This document shows positions 52,950-62,955 of a DNA stretch of 64,000 bases, piece after piece. The position numbers and the translations under genes were made by a program. This stretch comes from Caulobacter sp. SLTY (GTDB lineage Bacteria; Pseudomonadota; Alphaproteobacteria; Caulobacterales; Caulobacteraceae): assembly GCF_009905535.1 (NCBI RefSeq), contig NZ_JAAALA010000011.1, forward strand, positions 1 through 64,000. Reading direction: 5' to 3'. Under the pieces are notes generated by a model. It searched no databases. It saw only the letters and a list, made by a program, of their open reading frames with translations, and was not told the DNA's origin. Position 1 is the first letter of the stretch. Every line of letters begins with the position of its first letter.

Positions 52950-53707
52950 GCCCCGCCTGGTCCTTCGAAGGCGTCCGCGCCGGTCCCGGCAAGCGGGCCG
53001 TGCTGCGCGGCGTCAGCCTGGAATTTCACCCGGGTGAAATGGTCGGGGTTCTCGGTCCCAACGGCGCCGGCAAGACCACCCTGCTGCGCGCCGGCCTCGG
53101 CCTGCTGCCGCTGCAGCGCGGCGAAGCGCGACTGGCGGGCCGCCCGCTTGGCGACCTGAGGCACGCCGAGCGCGCCCGCCTGGTCGGCTATCTGCCCCAG
53201 GAGCGGCGGATCGGCTGGAACCTGCCCGCCGAGCGCATCGCCGAACTCGGCGCCCCCGATCTGCCGGCCGGCGAGGCTCGCGCCATCGCGCTGCAATCTC
53301 TGGATCGCGTCGGCATGGCGGCCGCCGCCGGCCGGGGCGTGCTCGACCTTTCGGGCGGTGAACGCGCCCGGGTTCTGCTGGCCCGCCTGCTGGCCACCCG
53401 CGCCCCGCTGCTGGTCGCAGACGAGCCGGCCGCCGGCCTCGATCCCGAGGCTCAGTTCCTCAGCCTGGCCCTGCTGCGCCAGGAGGCCGAGCGTGGCGCC
53501 GCCGTAGTGGTCACCCTGCACGACCTGTCGCTGGCCGCCCGGGCCTGCGACCGGCTGGTGATCCTGTCGGACGGGGCGGTCGCCGCCAATGGCCCCGCTT
53601 CCGAGTCCCTGTCGCCAGACCGCCTGCGCGCTGTCTTCGGCCTCGACGGCCGTTTCTTCGACACCGAAGATGGCCCGGTCCTCGTCACCCGCCGGGCCGA
53701 CCCATGA
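52946..53707 (+). CDS. BtuD/FecE-type ABC ATPase
   Basis: The 253-residue ATPase has Walker A GPNGAGKTT (about residues 37-45), Q-loop YLPQERRIGWNL, signature LSGGERARVLLARLLA, Walker B LLVADEPAAGLD and H-switch TLHDLS. It energises the upstream permease. The Q-loop partner segment is shorter than in E. coli BtuD. ATG at 52946 overlaps the permease stop, and its own stop overlaps the glutaminyl cyclase start (ATGA). Confidence 0.92.
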   Translation: MSPAWSFEGVRAGPGKRAVLRGVSLEFHPGEMVGVLGPNGAGKTTLLRAGLGLLPLQRGEARLAGRPLGDLRHAERARLVGYLPQERRIGWNLPAERIAELGAPDLPAGEARAIALQSLDRVGMAAAAGRGVLDLSGGERARVLLARLLATRAPLLVADEPAAGLDPEAQFLSLALLRQEAERGAAVVVTLHDLSLAARACDRLVILSDGAVAANGPASESLSPDRLRAVFGLDGRFFDTEDGPVLVTRRADP

Positions 53708-54465
53708 AGCGCCTCGTCCTCCTGTTCCTGCTGGTCTTCGCCGCGCCGGCCGCCGCCTGGGCCGAACCGCCGGTCTGGGACTACCAGATCGTCAGCAGCT
53801 ACCCGCACGATCCCGGCGCCTATACCCAGGGGCTCTTCTTCGAGGCCGGCGCCCTCTACGAAAGCACGGGCCAGCACGGCCGATCCCAGGTCCGCCGGGT
53901 CACCCTCGAAACCGGCAAGGTCGTCCAGCAGCATGGCATCGACGCCCGCCATTTCGGCGAGGGTTCCGTCGCCTGGAATGGCCGGCTGCTCCAACTGACC
54001 TGGCAATCCCAGCTCGGCTTCATCTACGACTTGAAGACCCTCAAGCCGCTCGGAACCTTCACCTATCCGGGCGAGGGCTGGGGCCTGACCCACGACGGCA
54101 AGCGTCTGATCATGAGCGATGGGACGACCGAACTGCGGTTCCTTGATCCGGAGACGTTGAAGGAAACCGGCCGCCTCCGCGTCAACGCCGGAGGCCGTGA
54201 CCTCGTCAACCTCAATGAACTCGAATGGGTCGAGGGCGAGATCTGGGCCAACGTCTGGCAGACCGACTTCATCGCCCGCATCAGCCCGACGACCGGCGAG
54301 GTGGTCGGCTGGATCGACCTCTCGAACCTGCTGGGCGATGATCGCACGCCGCAGGCGGAATGGCTGAACGGCATCGCCTACGACCCGGCAACAAAGCGAC
54401 TGTTCGTGACCGGGAAGCTGTGGCCGAAACTGTACGAGATCACGCTGACGAAGCGGGGGCCGTAA
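53704..54465 (+). CDS. Exported glutaminyl-peptide cyclotransferase
   Basis: The 253-residue protein has a signal peptide (MKRLVLLFLLVFAAPAAAWA). The following beta-propeller repeats match the plant/bacterial type of glutaminyl cyclase: YPHDPGAYTQGLFFEAGALYESTG, YPGEGWGLTHDG, LNELEWVEGEIWANVWQTD, WLNGIAYDPATKRLFVTGK. The enzyme converts N-terminal glutamine to pyroglutamate and acts in the periplasm. It is translationally coupled to a BtuFCD-like importer (4-nt overlap); the reason for that link is unknown. Confidence 0.9.
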   Translation: MKRLVLLFLLVFAAPAAAWAEPPVWDYQIVSSYPHDPGAYTQGLFFEAGALYESTGQHGRSQVRRVTLETGKVVQQHGIDARHFGEGSVAWNGRLLQLTWQSQLGFIYDLKTLKPLGTFTYPGEGWGLTHDGKRLIMSDGTTELRFLDPETLKETGRLRVNAGGRDLVNLNELEWVEGEIWANVWQTDFIARISPTTGEVVGWIDLSNLLGDDRTPQAEWLNGIAYDPATKRLFVTGKLWPKLYEITLTKRGP

Positions 54466-54466
54466 A

Positions 54467-56488
54467 CTACCGCCCGCCCCGCAGCAGATCCGCCGACAGC
54501 TGCAGTGGCGCGACTCCGCCGTTCAGCCGTGCGCGGTAGACCTGCGTCGTCTCCAATGTCCGCATCACATAGTTCCGCGTCTCGCTGAACGGGATGCATT
54601 CGATGAAATTCAGCGGATCGCCGCCCCCGCGTGGGTCGCCGCAAAGGGCGATCCACTGCGGCGGGCGGCCTGGGCCGGCGTTGTAGCCGGCCGCGGCCAT
54701 GGCGTAGCTGCCGCCAAAGGTTGCCGTCATGTCGCCGAGGTAGCGGCTGCCCAGCCGCATGTTGAATTCCGGCTCATAGAGGCGATCGACGGTGAATTCC
54801 TCGCCCAGGTTCCGCGCCGTATCCCGCCCCGTGCCGGGGAGCAGCTGCATCATCCCGCGCGCGTCGGCGCCGGATCGCGCCTGGGGGTCGAAGTTGCTCT
54901 CCTGGCGGGAGATGCTGAGGACGAAGGCCGCTTCCGCCCCGCCCGGAACCTGGGGCGTGGCGATCACCGGATAGCCGCGCTCGGGCAGGATGAAGCCGCG
55001 CTGGGCCGCTGTCCGCACCGCCCGCATCCCCAGGTCCTGGTCGCCGGCCGACCGCGCCAGATCCACCAGTAACGCCGCCTCGGCCGCCGTCGGCAGGATG
55101 TCGTCGATTTGCAGCACGAAGGCGCGGAACGCCTCGTTCAGCCCGAACCCTCTCAATAGTCGCGCGGCCCGCACAGCCTCCCGCCCATCGAACCGCGCCC
55201 GGTCGGCGCTGGTCACCACTGGGTCCTTCCCCAGGGTGATCTCCCGCAACCCGGCCTTCTCGGCCGCCAGCTGGCCGTAGAAGACGGTGATGTGCCGAGC
55301 GCCCTGGCGATAGAAGGCTTGCGCCTCCGCCGCCTTGCCCAGCGCTTCGGCCGCCCGGCCCTGCCAATACAGCGCCCGGCCCTGGGTGATCGGCGAGGAT
55401 CCCGCCCCGGCCAGCTTGGCGAAATGGGTCTCGGCCGCCGCTGCATCGTTAAGCCGGGTGAGGGCAAGCCAGCCGGCGTAGAACTCCGCCTCCGCCGCGT
55501 CGGCGCCGACGCTCATCCCGCAGTCGCGGGCGATGTTGTAGGCCGCCCGCGCGTCGCCATTTCCCAGCGCCGTGGTGATCATCCGCCGCTTGTCGGGCCA
55601 GCTCAGCGCCGCAACGTCCGGGCTCGGCGGCGCCTTGATCCCCGCCGACAGCGAGAAGGCGAGGCTCGCCTGACCCCGCTTGTAGAAATACAGCGCCTGT
55701 TCCCAGACCAGCCCCGGATCCTTCCGCTGGTCCGCCGTCAGGGCGGAGACCTGCCCATTCGCGTCGCTGCGCCCCGCCCGCAGCGCCATTCGCGCCTCGG
55801 CCAAGGCCCGGTCCGGTCCGGTCAGGTTGTCGACCATCTCCCGCGCCGCCGGCCCCTGCGAGCCGTAGAGCAGCAGGTCCGCCCGCATCTGCAGGTCCGC
55901 CGGGGTCAGCACATCGCCGAATCTGGCCCGCAACGCCGCCTGTGGCTCGGCTTCGAACAGCCGGGTCGTCCACCAGCGGCGGATCAGGGCGTTGGCTTCC
56001 CCGGTTCGACCCTGCGCCCGCCAGGCCCCGGCCAGGGCCATCGCCCCCTCGACCGTCACGGGCTCGGCACCGCCGAACCAGGCGACAACCCGAGCGGGAT
56101 CCAGCCCCGCCGCTTCCAACTGCTTTTCCGCCGCCGCCTGCCGCGCCTGGGCCTTGGGCCAGCCGGCCAGGTCCCGCCGCGCCGCGTCCAGCTCGCCGAA
56201 GGACATCGAGTCCGCGGCCCCGTCGGCCATCGCCCAGACGGCGATCTTGCGCGCCAGCGGGTCCTGGATGGCGCTGACGGCGGTCCTCACCCGTTCCCCA
56301 TCACCCGCCTTGGCGGCTGTCAGGGCCAGGCGCAGATACTCGGCGTCCCCCTCGCCGGCCACGTCGGCATAGGGCAGGGCAGGGGTGTTCAGCTGCGCCG
56401 GCGCCTGGGTAAAGGCGGATCCGGCCGCCAGCAGCGCCAGAACCGCGCATCCGGCGACCGCCAACCCTTGACCTGCGCTGATCCTCAC
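54467..56488 (-). CDS. slt: Soluble lytic murein transglycosylase (Slt70-like)
   Basis: The 673-residue periplasmic enzyme has an N-terminal signal peptide ([22 protein letters not shown]) and a long alpha-helical superhelix (about residues 40-480). The C-terminal SLT domain has the catalytic Glu in [23 protein letters not shown], and [12 protein letters not shown]. It cleaves peptidoglycan to 1,6-anhydro-muropeptides. The GTG at 56488 has GGAGG 7 nt upstream and is immediately before the signal peptide; upstream ATG codons are less likely. It is divergent from dapA. Confidence 0.92.
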   Translation of the reverse strand: MRISAGQGLAVAGCAVLALLAAGSAFTQAPAQLNTPALPYADVAGEGDAEYLRLALTAAKAGDGERVRTAVSAIQDPLARKIAVWAMADGAADSMSFGELDAARRDLAGWPKAQARQAAAEKQLEAAGLDPARVVAWFGGAEPVTVEGAMALAGAWRAQGRTGEANALIRRWWTTRLFEAEPQAALRARFGDVLTPADLQMRADLLLYGSQGPAAREMVDNLTGPDRALAEARMALRAGRSDANGQVSALTADQRKDPGLVWEQALYFYKRGQASLAFSLSAGIKAPPSPDVAALSWPDKRRMITTALGNGDARAAYNIARDCGMSVGADAAEAEFYAGWLALTRLNDAAAAETHFAKLAGAGSSPITQGRALYWQGRAAEALGKAAEAQAFYRQGARHITVFYGQLAAEKAGLREITLGKDPVVTSADRARFDGREAVRAARLLRGFGLNEAFRAFVLQIDDILPTAAEAALLVDLARSAGDQDLGMRAVRTAAQRGFILPERGYPVIATPQVPGGAEAAFVLSISRQESNFDPQARSGADARGMMQLLPGTGRDTARNLGEEFTVDRLYEPEFNMRLGSRYLGDMTATFGGSYAMAAAGYNAGPGRPPQWIALCGDPRGGGDPLNFIECIPFSETRNYVMRTLETTQVYRARLNGGVAPLQLSADLLRGGR

Positions 56489-56610
56489 CCGAAATCCTCC
56501 GGAACATTCACCGCCCGCGCCCATTGCGAAGCAATAGGCCCCGGACATATTGTCCGCCCCCAATCCATGGCCGCAAGCAGACGCGGCGAATTCACGGCCA
56601 TTTGCAAGCC

Positions 56611-57495
56611 ATGTTCCAATCCCCGTTCAAGGGCGTCTTCCCCGCCCTCGTCACCCCCTTCCGCGATGGCGCGGTCGACGAAGCCGCCTTCGTCGCCCTG
56701 GTCGAGCGCCAGATCGCCGGCGGCGTGCACGGCCTGGTGCCGGTCGGCACCACCGGCGAGAGCGCCACGGTCAGCCATGAAGAGCACCGCCGCGTGGTCG
56801 AGCTTTGCGTCCAGACCGCGCGCGGCCGGGTGCCGGTGATCGCCGGCGCCGGCTCCAACTCGACCGCCGAGGCCATCGACCTGGCCCGCCACGCCAAGGC
56901 GGTGGGCGCCGACGCGGCCCTGGTCGTCTCGCCCTACTACAACCGGCCCAGCCAGGAAGGCATCTACCAGCACTTCAAGGCGATCAACGACGCCGTTCAG
57001 CTGCCGATCATCACCTACAATGTGCCCAGCCGCACCGGCTCGGACATGTCGAACGAGGTGGTCGAGCGGCTGAGCAAGCTGCCCAACATCGTCGGCATCA
57101 AGGACGCCTCGGGCGACCTCGGTCGCCAGGCGCTGCAGCGCATCGGCTGCGGCGACGAATGGATCATGCTGACAGGCGATGACCCCAACGGCGTCGGCTA
57201 CATGGCCCAGGGCGGGCATGGCTGTATCTCGGTGACCGCCAACGTGGCGCCGGAGGCCTGCGCGGCGATGTACAACGCCTGCCTCAACAACGACTGGGAA
57301 ACCGCCCGCTACTGGCAGGATCGGCTGATCCTGCTGCACAAGGCCCTGTTCGCCGACGCCTCGCCCAGCCCCACCAAGTTCGCGCTGGCCACCCTCGGCC
57401 TCTGCTCCGAGGACAGCCGCCTGCCCATCGCCCCCTGCTCGGAAGCCGCGCGCGGCCAGGTGCTCGACGCGATGCGGGCGGCCGGCGTGCTCTGA
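56611..57495 (+). CDS. dapA: 4-hydroxy-tetrahydrodipicolinate synthase
   Basis: This 294-residue class I aldolase condenses pyruvate with aspartate semialdehyde in lysine and diaminopimelate synthesis. The Schiff-base lysine is K164 ([10 protein letters not shown]), Y136 is in YNVPSRTG, and the T47-T48 pair is in VGTTGESAT, with [11 protein letters not shown] between. No Shine-Dalgarno is visible before the ATG at 56611, so it may be leaderless or weakly initiated. Its stop overlaps the smpB start by 1 nt (TGATG). Confidence 0.96.
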   Translation: MFQSPFKGVFPALVTPFRDGAVDEAAFVALVERQIAGGVHGLVPVGTTGESATVSHEEHRRVVELCVQTARGRVPVIAGAGSNSTAEAIDLARHAKAVGADAALVVSPYYNRPSQEGIYQHFKAINDAVQLPIITYNVPSRTGSDMSNEVVERLSKLPNIVGIKDASGDLGRQALQRIGCGDEWIMLTGDDPNGVGYMAQGGHGCISVTANVAPEACAAMYNACLNNDWETARYWQDRLILLHKALFADASPSPTKFALATLGLCSEDSRLPIAPCSEAARGQVLDAMRAAGVL

Positions 57496-57965
57496 TGGCC
57501 CCCACCAACAAGCAGGGCGGGCTGATCGCCGAGAACCGTCGCGCGCGGTTCGACTACTTCCTGGATGACGCCATCGAGGCCGGGCTGATCCTGACCGGTA
57601 CCGAGGTAAAGAGCCTGCGCAACGGCCGGGCCAACATCGCCGAGTCCTACGCCGCCATCGAGGGCGACGAGATCGTCCTGATCAACGCCGACATTCCCCC
57701 CTACGCCGGCGGCAACCGCTTCAACCACGAGCCCCGCCGCCCCCGGAAGCTCCTCCTCAAGCGTAAGCAGATCAGCCGACTGATCGGCGCGGTGCAGCGC
57801 GAGGGGCGGACCATCATTCCGACCAAGCTCTACTGGAGCGACAAGGGTCTGGCGAAGCTCGAGATCAGCCTGGCCAAGGGAAAGAAGCTGCACGATAAGC
57901 GCGAAACCGCCGCCGAACGCGACTGGCAGCGGGACAAGGCGCGGCTGATGAAGGATCACGGCTAG
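57495..57965 (+). CDS. smpB: SsrA-binding protein SmpB
   Basis: This 156-residue protein binds tmRNA and delivers it to stalled ribosomes for trans-translation. Conserved segments are [50 protein letters not shown] and [33 protein letters not shown]. The C-terminal tail that enters the mRNA channel is basic ([16 protein letters not shown]). It is coupled to dapA. The ssrA gene itself is not in the window. Confidence 0.97.
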   Translation: MAPTNKQGGLIAENRRARFDYFLDDAIEAGLILTGTEVKSLRNGRANIAESYAAIEGDEIVLINADIPPYAGGNRFNHEPRRPRKLLLKRKQISRLIGAVQREGRTIIPTKLYWSDKGLAKLEISLAKGKKLHDKRETAAERDWQRDKARLMKDHG

Positions 57966-58034
57966 CCCCCCTCTTGGGGGCTGGCGAAAGCCACGCTGGC
58001 CTGCCAACCTTCCCGGCAACCGAGGGGAGTTTCC

Positions 58035-58436
58035 ATGAAAGCGTTCAAGACCCTGGCCGTCGCGGCCGTCCTGCTGGCCACCGCCGGCGCCGCCCAGGCC
58101 CAACCCGCCGGTAAGGTGCATTTCGCTAATGTGCTGATCAATCCGGTCCAGTTCAGCATCGGATCGTCGCCTGCCCGAAGCCTGCCGGGTGGCCAGTGGT
58201 TTCTCTACGACGCCGCGCCCGGAACCCATAAGGTGACCGTCCGCCTGTCGAACGGCCAGCAGCTGTCCGAGACCGGCCGGTTCGACAACGCCGACCTCAC
58301 CCAGTTCGGCAGCGGCCGCTACTGGTGCGTCGCGGTGGTCGGCGAGAGCGACACTTCCGATGCCAACCCCGTTCTGCTGATGCTGAACCCCGACCAATGC
58401 AAGCGTGTGCTCGAGGCCGGCGAGCCGATCGACTAA
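58035..58436 (+). CDS. Small exported hypothetical protein
   Basis: The 133-residue protein has a signal peptide (MKAFKTLAVAAVLLATAGAAQA). A beta-rich domain follows with VHFANVLINPVQFSIGSSPARSLPGGQWFLYDAAPGTHKVTVRLSNGQQLSE; this resembles small periplasmic domains that clasp a polypeptide backbone. Two cysteines (YWCVAV and PDQCKRV) could form a disulfide. GAGGGGAG precedes the ATG. No function is recognised. Confidence 0.7.
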   Translation: MKAFKTLAVAAVLLATAGAAQAQPAGKVHFANVLINPVQFSIGSSPARSLPGGQWFLYDAAPGTHKVTVRLSNGQQLSETGRFDNADLTQFGSGRYWCVAVVGESDTSDANPVLLMLNPDQCKRVLEAGEPID

Positions 58437-58444
58437 AGCGCGTT

Positions 58445-59101
58445 CTAGGCTTCGATCAGTTCCCGCGCCCGGCGGAAGATGTCCTCGAACATCGCCGGGG
58501 TCAGCCGGCCGGTGTTCGTGTTCAGCCGCGAGCAGTGGTAGCTGTTGATCACCCGATAGGGTCCGGCCTGGAACTCCGATCCGTGGCCCGGCTGACCGAC
58601 GCTGCCCTTCAGGTTCAACGCCCGCAGCAGGCTGCGCCGCGAGACATCGCCAAGCGTCACGATCACCTTCAGGTTCGGCAGGGCGGCCAGGGTGTTCACG
58701 AGGAACGGCCTGCAGGCCTTCTCCTCCGACGTCTCCGGCTTGTTCAGCGGCGGGGCGCAGCGGACTGCGTTGGTGATCATGCAGTCGACGAGATCGAGGG
58801 AGTCGTCCGTCCGCGCCTCGAACTTGCCTGTCGCGAACCCCGTCTTTCCCAGCGTCTCATAGAGCAGCCAGCCCGCGTGATCGCCGGTGAACGGCCTCCC
58901 CGTCCGGTTCGCCCCCGTCCGCCCCGGCGCCAGCCCCGCCACCAGCAGCCGCGCGTTCCAGTCCCCGAACGACGGCGCCGGCCCATTGTACCAGTCCGGA
59001 TTCTCCGCCTGATTCACCCGCCGATAGGCCACCAGCCGTGGACAGAGCGGACAGTCGCGCGGCGGCTCGGAGGAGGTGAGGTCGACGACTTGGTCGCTCA
59101 C
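58445..59101 (-). CDS. Type 5 uracil-DNA glycosylase (UdgB)
   Basis: The 218-residue iron-sulfur glycosylase removes uracil, and in family 5 also hypoxanthine, from DNA. Motif 1 is GLAPGRTGANRTGRPFTGD (about residues 57-75) and motif 2 NSYHCSRLNTNTGRLTP (about 185-200). Cysteines at CPLC near the N-terminus, at DCMITNAVRC and near KACRP supply the 4Fe-4S ligands. The start is GTG at 59101, overlapping the NYN gene stop by 1 nt (TAGTG). Confidence 0.92.
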   Translation of the reverse strand: MSDQVVDLTSSEPPRDCPLCPRLVAYRRVNQAENPDWYNGPAPSFGDWNARLLVAGLAPGRTGANRTGRPFTGDHAGWLLYETLGKTGFATGKFEARTDDSLDLVDCMITNAVRCAPPLNKPETSEEKACRPFLVNTLAALPNLKVIVTLGDVSRRSLLRALNLKGSVGQPGHGSEFQAGPYRVINSYHCSRLNTNTGRLTPAMFEDIFRRARELIEA

Positions 59102-59703
59102 TACAGCTCGTCCTCAGCCTCGATCTCCGCGCGGGTGCGGTTGTCGTAGCCGCCGCCGCGCGGCGCCGATTGGCGCTGTGGGCGGCCGATGATGTCGCCC
59201 AGGTCGGCGAGGTCGATGAAATGGTCCGCTTGCCGCCGCAGGTCGTCGCTGATCATCGGCGGCTGGCTCTTCACCGTGGAGACGACGCTCACCCGCACGC
59301 CCTTGCGCTGCACCGACTCGACCACGGCGCGGAAGTCCCCGTCACCGCTGAACAGGACCAGATGGTCGGCCTTTTCGGCCATCTCCATCATCCCGACGGC
59401 GATCTCGACATCCATGTCGCCGCGCCAGCGGTCGCGGCCCTGGCTGTCGACGAATTTGCGCGCCGTCTTGGTCACCAGGGTGAAGCCGTTGTAGTCGAGC
59501 CAGTCGACCAGCGGCTTGATCGGACTGTAGTCATCGCCCTCGACGATGGCGGTATAGTAGTAGGCGCGGATCAACACCCCGCGCCGGCGGAACTCGTCCA
59601 GCAGCTTGCGGTAGTCGATGTCGAAGCCCAGGGCCTTGGCCTGGGAATAGAAGTTGGCCCCGTCGATGAACAGCGCCAGTTTCTCGGTCGGGTAAAAGGT
59701 CAC
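59101..59703 (-). CDS. NYN-domain (LabA/DUF88-like) putative ribonuclease
   Basis: The 200-residue PIN-like protein opens KLALFIDGANFYSQAKALGFDIDYRKLL with the first catalytic Asp. MDVEIAVGMMEMA and VLFSGDGDFRAVVESVQRKGVRVSVVS carry the remaining acidic residues. The fold predicts metal-dependent RNA cleavage; physiological targets are unknown. The C-terminus is a disordered Arg/Gly/Asp tail. GTG at 59703 is preferred, with AAGGA 9 nt upstream. It is in an operon with UdgB and divergent from folK at very short distance. Confidence 0.88.
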   Translation of the reverse strand: MTFYPTEKLALFIDGANFYSQAKALGFDIDYRKLLDEFRRRGVLIRAYYYTAIVEGDDYSPIKPLVDWLDYNGFTLVTKTARKFVDSQGRDRWRGDMDVEIAVGMMEMAEKADHLVLFSGDGDFRAVVESVQRKGVRVSVVSTVKSQPPMISDDLRRQADHFIDLADLGDIIGRPQRQSAPRGGGYDNRTRAEIEAEDEL

Positions 59704-59745
59704 GGATTCAAATCCTTGGATAAAAATACTCAGTTCGATGACGCC

Positions 59746-60246
59746 GTGATCGTCGCCCTCGGGAGCAATCTTCCCGGCGACTATCCCGACGTTCCGACCC
59801 TGCTCGAGGCGGCGCTCGAAGCCTTTCCCGCCCACGGCCTGACCGTGCTCGCCCGATCATCCTGGTGGCGCTCCGCCGCCTGGCCCGACCCGGCGCAGCC
59901 TGCCTATACGAACGGCGTCGTTCTTGTCGAGACGGCCCTATCCGTGCGCCAGACCCTGCTGCAACTACACCGGATCGAAGCCGCGTTCGGCCGCCGCCGG
60001 GCCGAGCCGAACGCCCCCCGCACGCTCGACCTCGACCTGATCGCCCACGGTCGCGCGGTGGTGGAGGAGGGGGGTGTCACCGTGCCCCATCCCCGCGCCC
60101 ACGAGCGCCGCTTCGTCATGGGACCGTTGGCGCAGGTCGCGCCCGACTGGCGCCACCCGACCGTGAACCGCCGCGCCGGCGACCTCGCAAACACCGCTCA
60201 GGTCGGCCGCGATGCCGCGCCTGTGCCTTGCGGCGTTGCACAATAG
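59746..60246 (+). CDS. folK: 6-hydroxymethyl-7,8-dihydropterin pyrophosphokinase (HPPK)
   Basis: The roughly 166-residue enzyme transfers pyrophosphate from ATP to 6-hydroxymethyl-dihydropterin in folate synthesis. It opens VIVALGSNLPGDYP, and the signature PRTLDLDLIAHGRAVVEEGGVTVPHPRAHERRFVMGPL is intact, including the Asp pair binding Mg2+. GTG at 59746 gives the usual N-terminus. A TTG at 59716 would add ten residues and leave only 12 bp to the divergent NYN gene. Neither has a clear Shine-Dalgarno. Confidence 0.88.
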   Translation: MIVALGSNLPGDYPDVPTLLEAALEAFPAHGLTVLARSSWWRSAAWPDPAQPAYTNGVVLVETALSVRQTLLQLHRIEAAFGRRRAEPNAPRTLDLDLIAHGRAVVEEGGVTVPHPRAHERRFVMGPLAQVAPDWRHPTVNRRAGDLANTAQVGRDAAPVPCGVAQ

Positions 60247-60264
60247 CGCGCAAAACACTATGTA
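60236..60264 (+). promoter_or_regulatory. Predicted housekeeping promoter for rpoZ-spoT
   Basis: TTGCAC (60236-60241) and TATGTA (60259-60264) are separated by 17 bp, close to the sigma70-type consensus. They lie about 40 bp before the rpoZ start, at the end of folK. Confidence 0.5.
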
Positions 60265-60300
60265 GCCCGGTTCAACCGCCCCCGCTTTACAGAGATATCC

Positions 60301-60660
60301 ATGGCTCGCGTCACCGTCGAAGACTGCATCGAGAAGGTTCCCAACCGCTTTGGCCTGGTCCTGCTGGCCGCCCATCGCGCCCGGGGCATCTCGGCCGGCG
60401 CGGCTCTGCTGGTCGATCGGGACAACGACAAGAACCCGGTCGTGGCGCTCCGCGAGATCGCCGACGATGTGGTCGATTCGGAAGGCCTGCGCGACAACCT
60501 GATCGGCACCCTGCAACGGGTCGATGAGCGCACCGAGGCCGAGGAAGAAGCGGAAACCGTCGCCCTGCTGTCTGATCCGACCCATATGCAGATGAGCGAA
60601 GCGGAACTGATCCGCGCCCTGCAGAGCGACCGCGACGGCGGTCAGGAGGAGCGGTACTGA
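60301..60660 (+). CDS. rpoZ: RNA polymerase omega subunit
   Basis: The 119-residue protein has the omega fold at the N-terminus: [34 protein letters not shown], then [11 protein letters not shown]. Alphaproteobacterial omegas have the same acidic C-terminal extension ([17 protein letters not shown]). It helps assemble the core polymerase and contributes to the ppGpp site, which suits its neighbour. Its stop overlaps the predicted CTG start of the RelA/SpoT gene. Confidence 0.96.
   Translation: MARVTVEDCIEKVPNRFGLVLLAAHRARGISAGAALLVDRDNDKNPVVALREIADDVVDSEGLRDNLIGTLQRVDERTEAEEEAETVALLSDPTHMQMSEAELIRALQSDRDGGQEERY
60644..60659 (+). promoter_or_regulatory. Ribosome binding site and non-canonical CTG start of spoT
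   Basis: AGGAGG at 60644-60649 is the strongest Shine-Dalgarno in the area and sits inside the end of rpoZ. The codon at the ideal distance (7 nt) in the spoT frame is CTG (60657-60659), which forms a 4-nt overlap with the rpoZ TGA. Confidence 0.6.
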
Positions 60661-62948
60661 GCCCCGACGGCGCAGAACCTCTCACTCTAGCGGCGGTCGA
60701 CGAGGCCGCCCTTCCACCGAACTCGCCCCCACCCGAGGCGCCCAAGCCCGAGCCGACCGCCGCCCAGAAGGCGGCGGCCCGGCCCAAATACATGCGCCAG
60801 TACGAGCTCATCGAGCGCGTCCGCGCCTATGAGCCCGACGCCGACGAGGCGCTGCTCAACAAGGCTTACGTCTACGCCGTCCGCATGCACGGCAGCCAGA
60901 CGCGGGCGTCCGGCGATCCCTATTTCGCCCATCCGGTCGAGGTGGCCGGCATCCTCACCGAATACCGGCTCGACACCGCCTCCATCGTCACCGCCCTGCT
61001 GCACGACGTCATCGAGGACACCCAGGCCACCCGCGCCGACATCGAGACCCTGTTCGGGGCCGAGGTGGCCGAGCTGGTCGAGGGGGTCACCAAGCTCTCC
61101 AAGCTGGAGCTGACCGCCGAACACACCCGCCAGGCCGAGAACCTGCGCAAGTTCATCCTGGCCATTTCCAAGGACGTCCGCGTCCTGCTGGTGAAGCTCG
61201 CCGACCGCCTGCACAACATGCGGACGCTGCACTTCATCAAGACCCCGGCCAAGCGCGAGCGGATCGCCCGCGAGACCCTCGACATCTACGCCCCCCTGGC
61301 CCGCAACATCGGTTGCCACCGCATCTGTTCGGAGCTGGAGGAGCTGGCGTTCGAGCAGCTCAACCCGATGGCCCGCACCGCCATCATCCGCCGCCTGGAA
61401 ACCCTGCGCGGCGAACAGGGCAAGGCGGTCAGCACCGTCAGCGGCGAGATCGCGCGCATTTTGCAGGCCAACGGCATTCCCAGCCGCGTGTTCGGCCGCG
61501 AAAAGCATCCCTTTTCGATCTGGCGCAAGCTGCAGCGCAAATCGATCGGCTTCTCGGCCCTGTCGGACATTTACGCCTTCCGGGTGATCGTCGATTCCGA
61601 GGCCGACTGCTATCGGGCGCTGGGCCTCATCCACCGCGCCTGGCCCTGCATGCCGGAGCGGTTCAAGGACTTCATCTCCACCCCGAAACGCAACAACTAC
61701 CGCTCGATCCACACCACGGTGATCGGCCCCAAGGGCATGCGGATAGAAATGCAAATCCGCACCGAGGCCATGGACCGGGTGGCCGAGGACGGGGTCGCCG
61801 CCCACTGGCGCTACAAGAACCAGTCTTACGGCTTCGACGCCGAGCACATGCAGGCCGAGGGCGGCCGCGACCCGCTCCATAACCTGCGCCAGCTGGTCGC
61901 CGTGCTCGAACACGGCGGGGACGCCGAGGATCTGGTCGAGCACGCCAAGCTGGAACTGTTCCTCGATCAGACCTTCGCCTTCACGCCGAAGGGCAAGCTG
62001 GTCACCCTGCCGCGCGGGGCCATGCCGCTGGATTTTGCCTACGCCGTCCACACCGACATCGGCGACAGCACCATCGGGGCCAAGATCAATGGTGAGCTGA
62101 AGCCCCTGCGCACCCCGCTGGTCAACGGGGATGTGGTCGAGATCATCAAGGGGGCCAAGCCGGCGGTGCCGCCCGACTGGAGCAGCCTGACCGTTACCGG
62201 CAAGGCCCGCAGCGCCATCCGCCGCCACATCCGCCAGACGGAGAAGGAAGAGTCGCTGCGCCTGGGCAAGGCCGCACTGTTCTCGGCCTTCGAACGGGTG
62301 GGCAAGAGCCGGACCGGCGTCTCGCTGCGCCCGGCGCTCGAGCAGCTCGCCTACAAGACCGACGACGACCTCTACGACGCCATCGGCCGGGGCCGCGCCA
62401 CCCCGATGCAGGTGATCGACATCGTCTTCCCGGGCCTGAAAGACAGCGAAAAAGCAGCGATCACCGCGCGCCGCCGCATCGAGGATGGATCCGGCGCGCG
62501 CCTGTTCGTCCGCGGCGCCTTCGCCCAGGGCGCCGAGCTGCGCTTCGCTCCGTGCTGCACGCCCGTGCCGGGCGACCGTATCGTCGGCATCGCCTGGGCC
62601 GAGGGTGTCACCATCCACACCATCGACTGCCCTAACCTGGCCCAGTACGAGGACCAGGGCGATCGCTGGCTGGACCTGACCTGGACCCCCGAGGCCGAGC
62701 GCAACACCCTCTCCCGCGCCCGGCTACGCGTGACAATCCTCAACACCCCGGGCGTGCTGGGCGAGGTCTGCACCATCATCGGCGAAGCCGGCGGCAACAT
62801 CGTCGGCCTGAAGATGACCCACCGCCAGGAAGACCTCTTCGACGTGGACGTCGACCTCGACGTTCACGACAGCAAGCACATCACCAACCTGGTGGCGGCC
62901 CTCCGCGCCTGCCCGAGCGTCGAGAACGCCGAACGGCCGCTGGGCTAG
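60657..62948 (+). CDS. spoT: Bifunctional (p)ppGpp synthetase/hydrolase (RelA/SpoT homologue)
   Basis: The long Rsh protein has a hydrolase HD domain ([32 protein letters not shown]) and a synthetase domain ([40 protein letters not shown]). TGS ([29 protein letters not shown]), helical and ACT domains follow. It makes and degrades the stringent alarmone. The first ATG is at 60792 but lacks a ribosome site. An uninterrupted high-GC3 frame runs upstream to CTG 60657, which overlaps the rpoZ stop (CTGA) and has AGGAGG 7 nt before it. That start adds a Pro/Ala-rich 45-residue N-terminus (763 residues in total, versus 718 from the ATG). Confidence 0.93.
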   Translation: MSPDGAEPLTLAAVDEAALPPNSPPPEAPKPEPTAAQKAAARPKYMRQYELIERVRAYEPDADEALLNKAYVYAVRMHGSQTRASGDPYFAHPVEVAGILTEYRLDTASIVTALLHDVIEDTQATRADIETLFGAEVAELVEGVTKLSKLELTAEHTRQAENLRKFILAISKDVRVLLVKLADRLHNMRTLHFIKTPAKRERIARETLDIYAPLARNIGCHRICSELEELAFEQLNPMARTAIIRRLETLRGEQGKAVSTVSGEIARILQANGIPSRVFGREKHPFSIWRKLQRKSIGFSALSDIYAFRVIVDSEADCYRALGLIHRAWPCMPERFKDFISTPKRNNYRSIHTTVIGPKGMRIEMQIRTEAMDRVAEDGVAAHWRYKNQSYGFDAEHMQAEGGRDPLHNLRQLVAVLEHGGDAEDLVEHAKLELFLDQTFAFTPKGKLVTLPRGAMPLDFAYAVHTDIGDSTIGAKINGELKPLRTPLVNGDVVEIIKGAKPAVPPDWSSLTVTGKARSAIRRHIRQTEKEESLRLGKAALFSAFERVGKSRTGVSLRPALEQLAYKTDDDLYDAIGRGRATPMQVIDIVFPGLKDSEKAAITARRRIEDGSGARLFVRGAFAQGAELRFAPCCTPVPGDRIVGIAWAEGVTIHTIDCPNLAQYEDQGDRWLDLTWTPEAERNTLSRARLRVTILNTPGVLGEVCTIIGEAGGNIVGLKMTHRQEDLFDVDVDLDVHDSKHITNLVAALRACPSVENAERPLG

Positions 62949-62955
62949 CGCCTCC

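Noticed and set aside
57966-58034. tmRNA (ssrA) next to smpB
   Set aside because: The space is 69 bp, far too short for tmRNA, and shows only a small hairpin at the smpB stop codon.
60687-62618. A 643-codon open frame opposite spoT, and similar long frames opposite amino acid permease and hrpB
   Set aside because: They are low-complexity Gly/Ala/Val/Arg products antisense to well-identified genes with no ribosome site.
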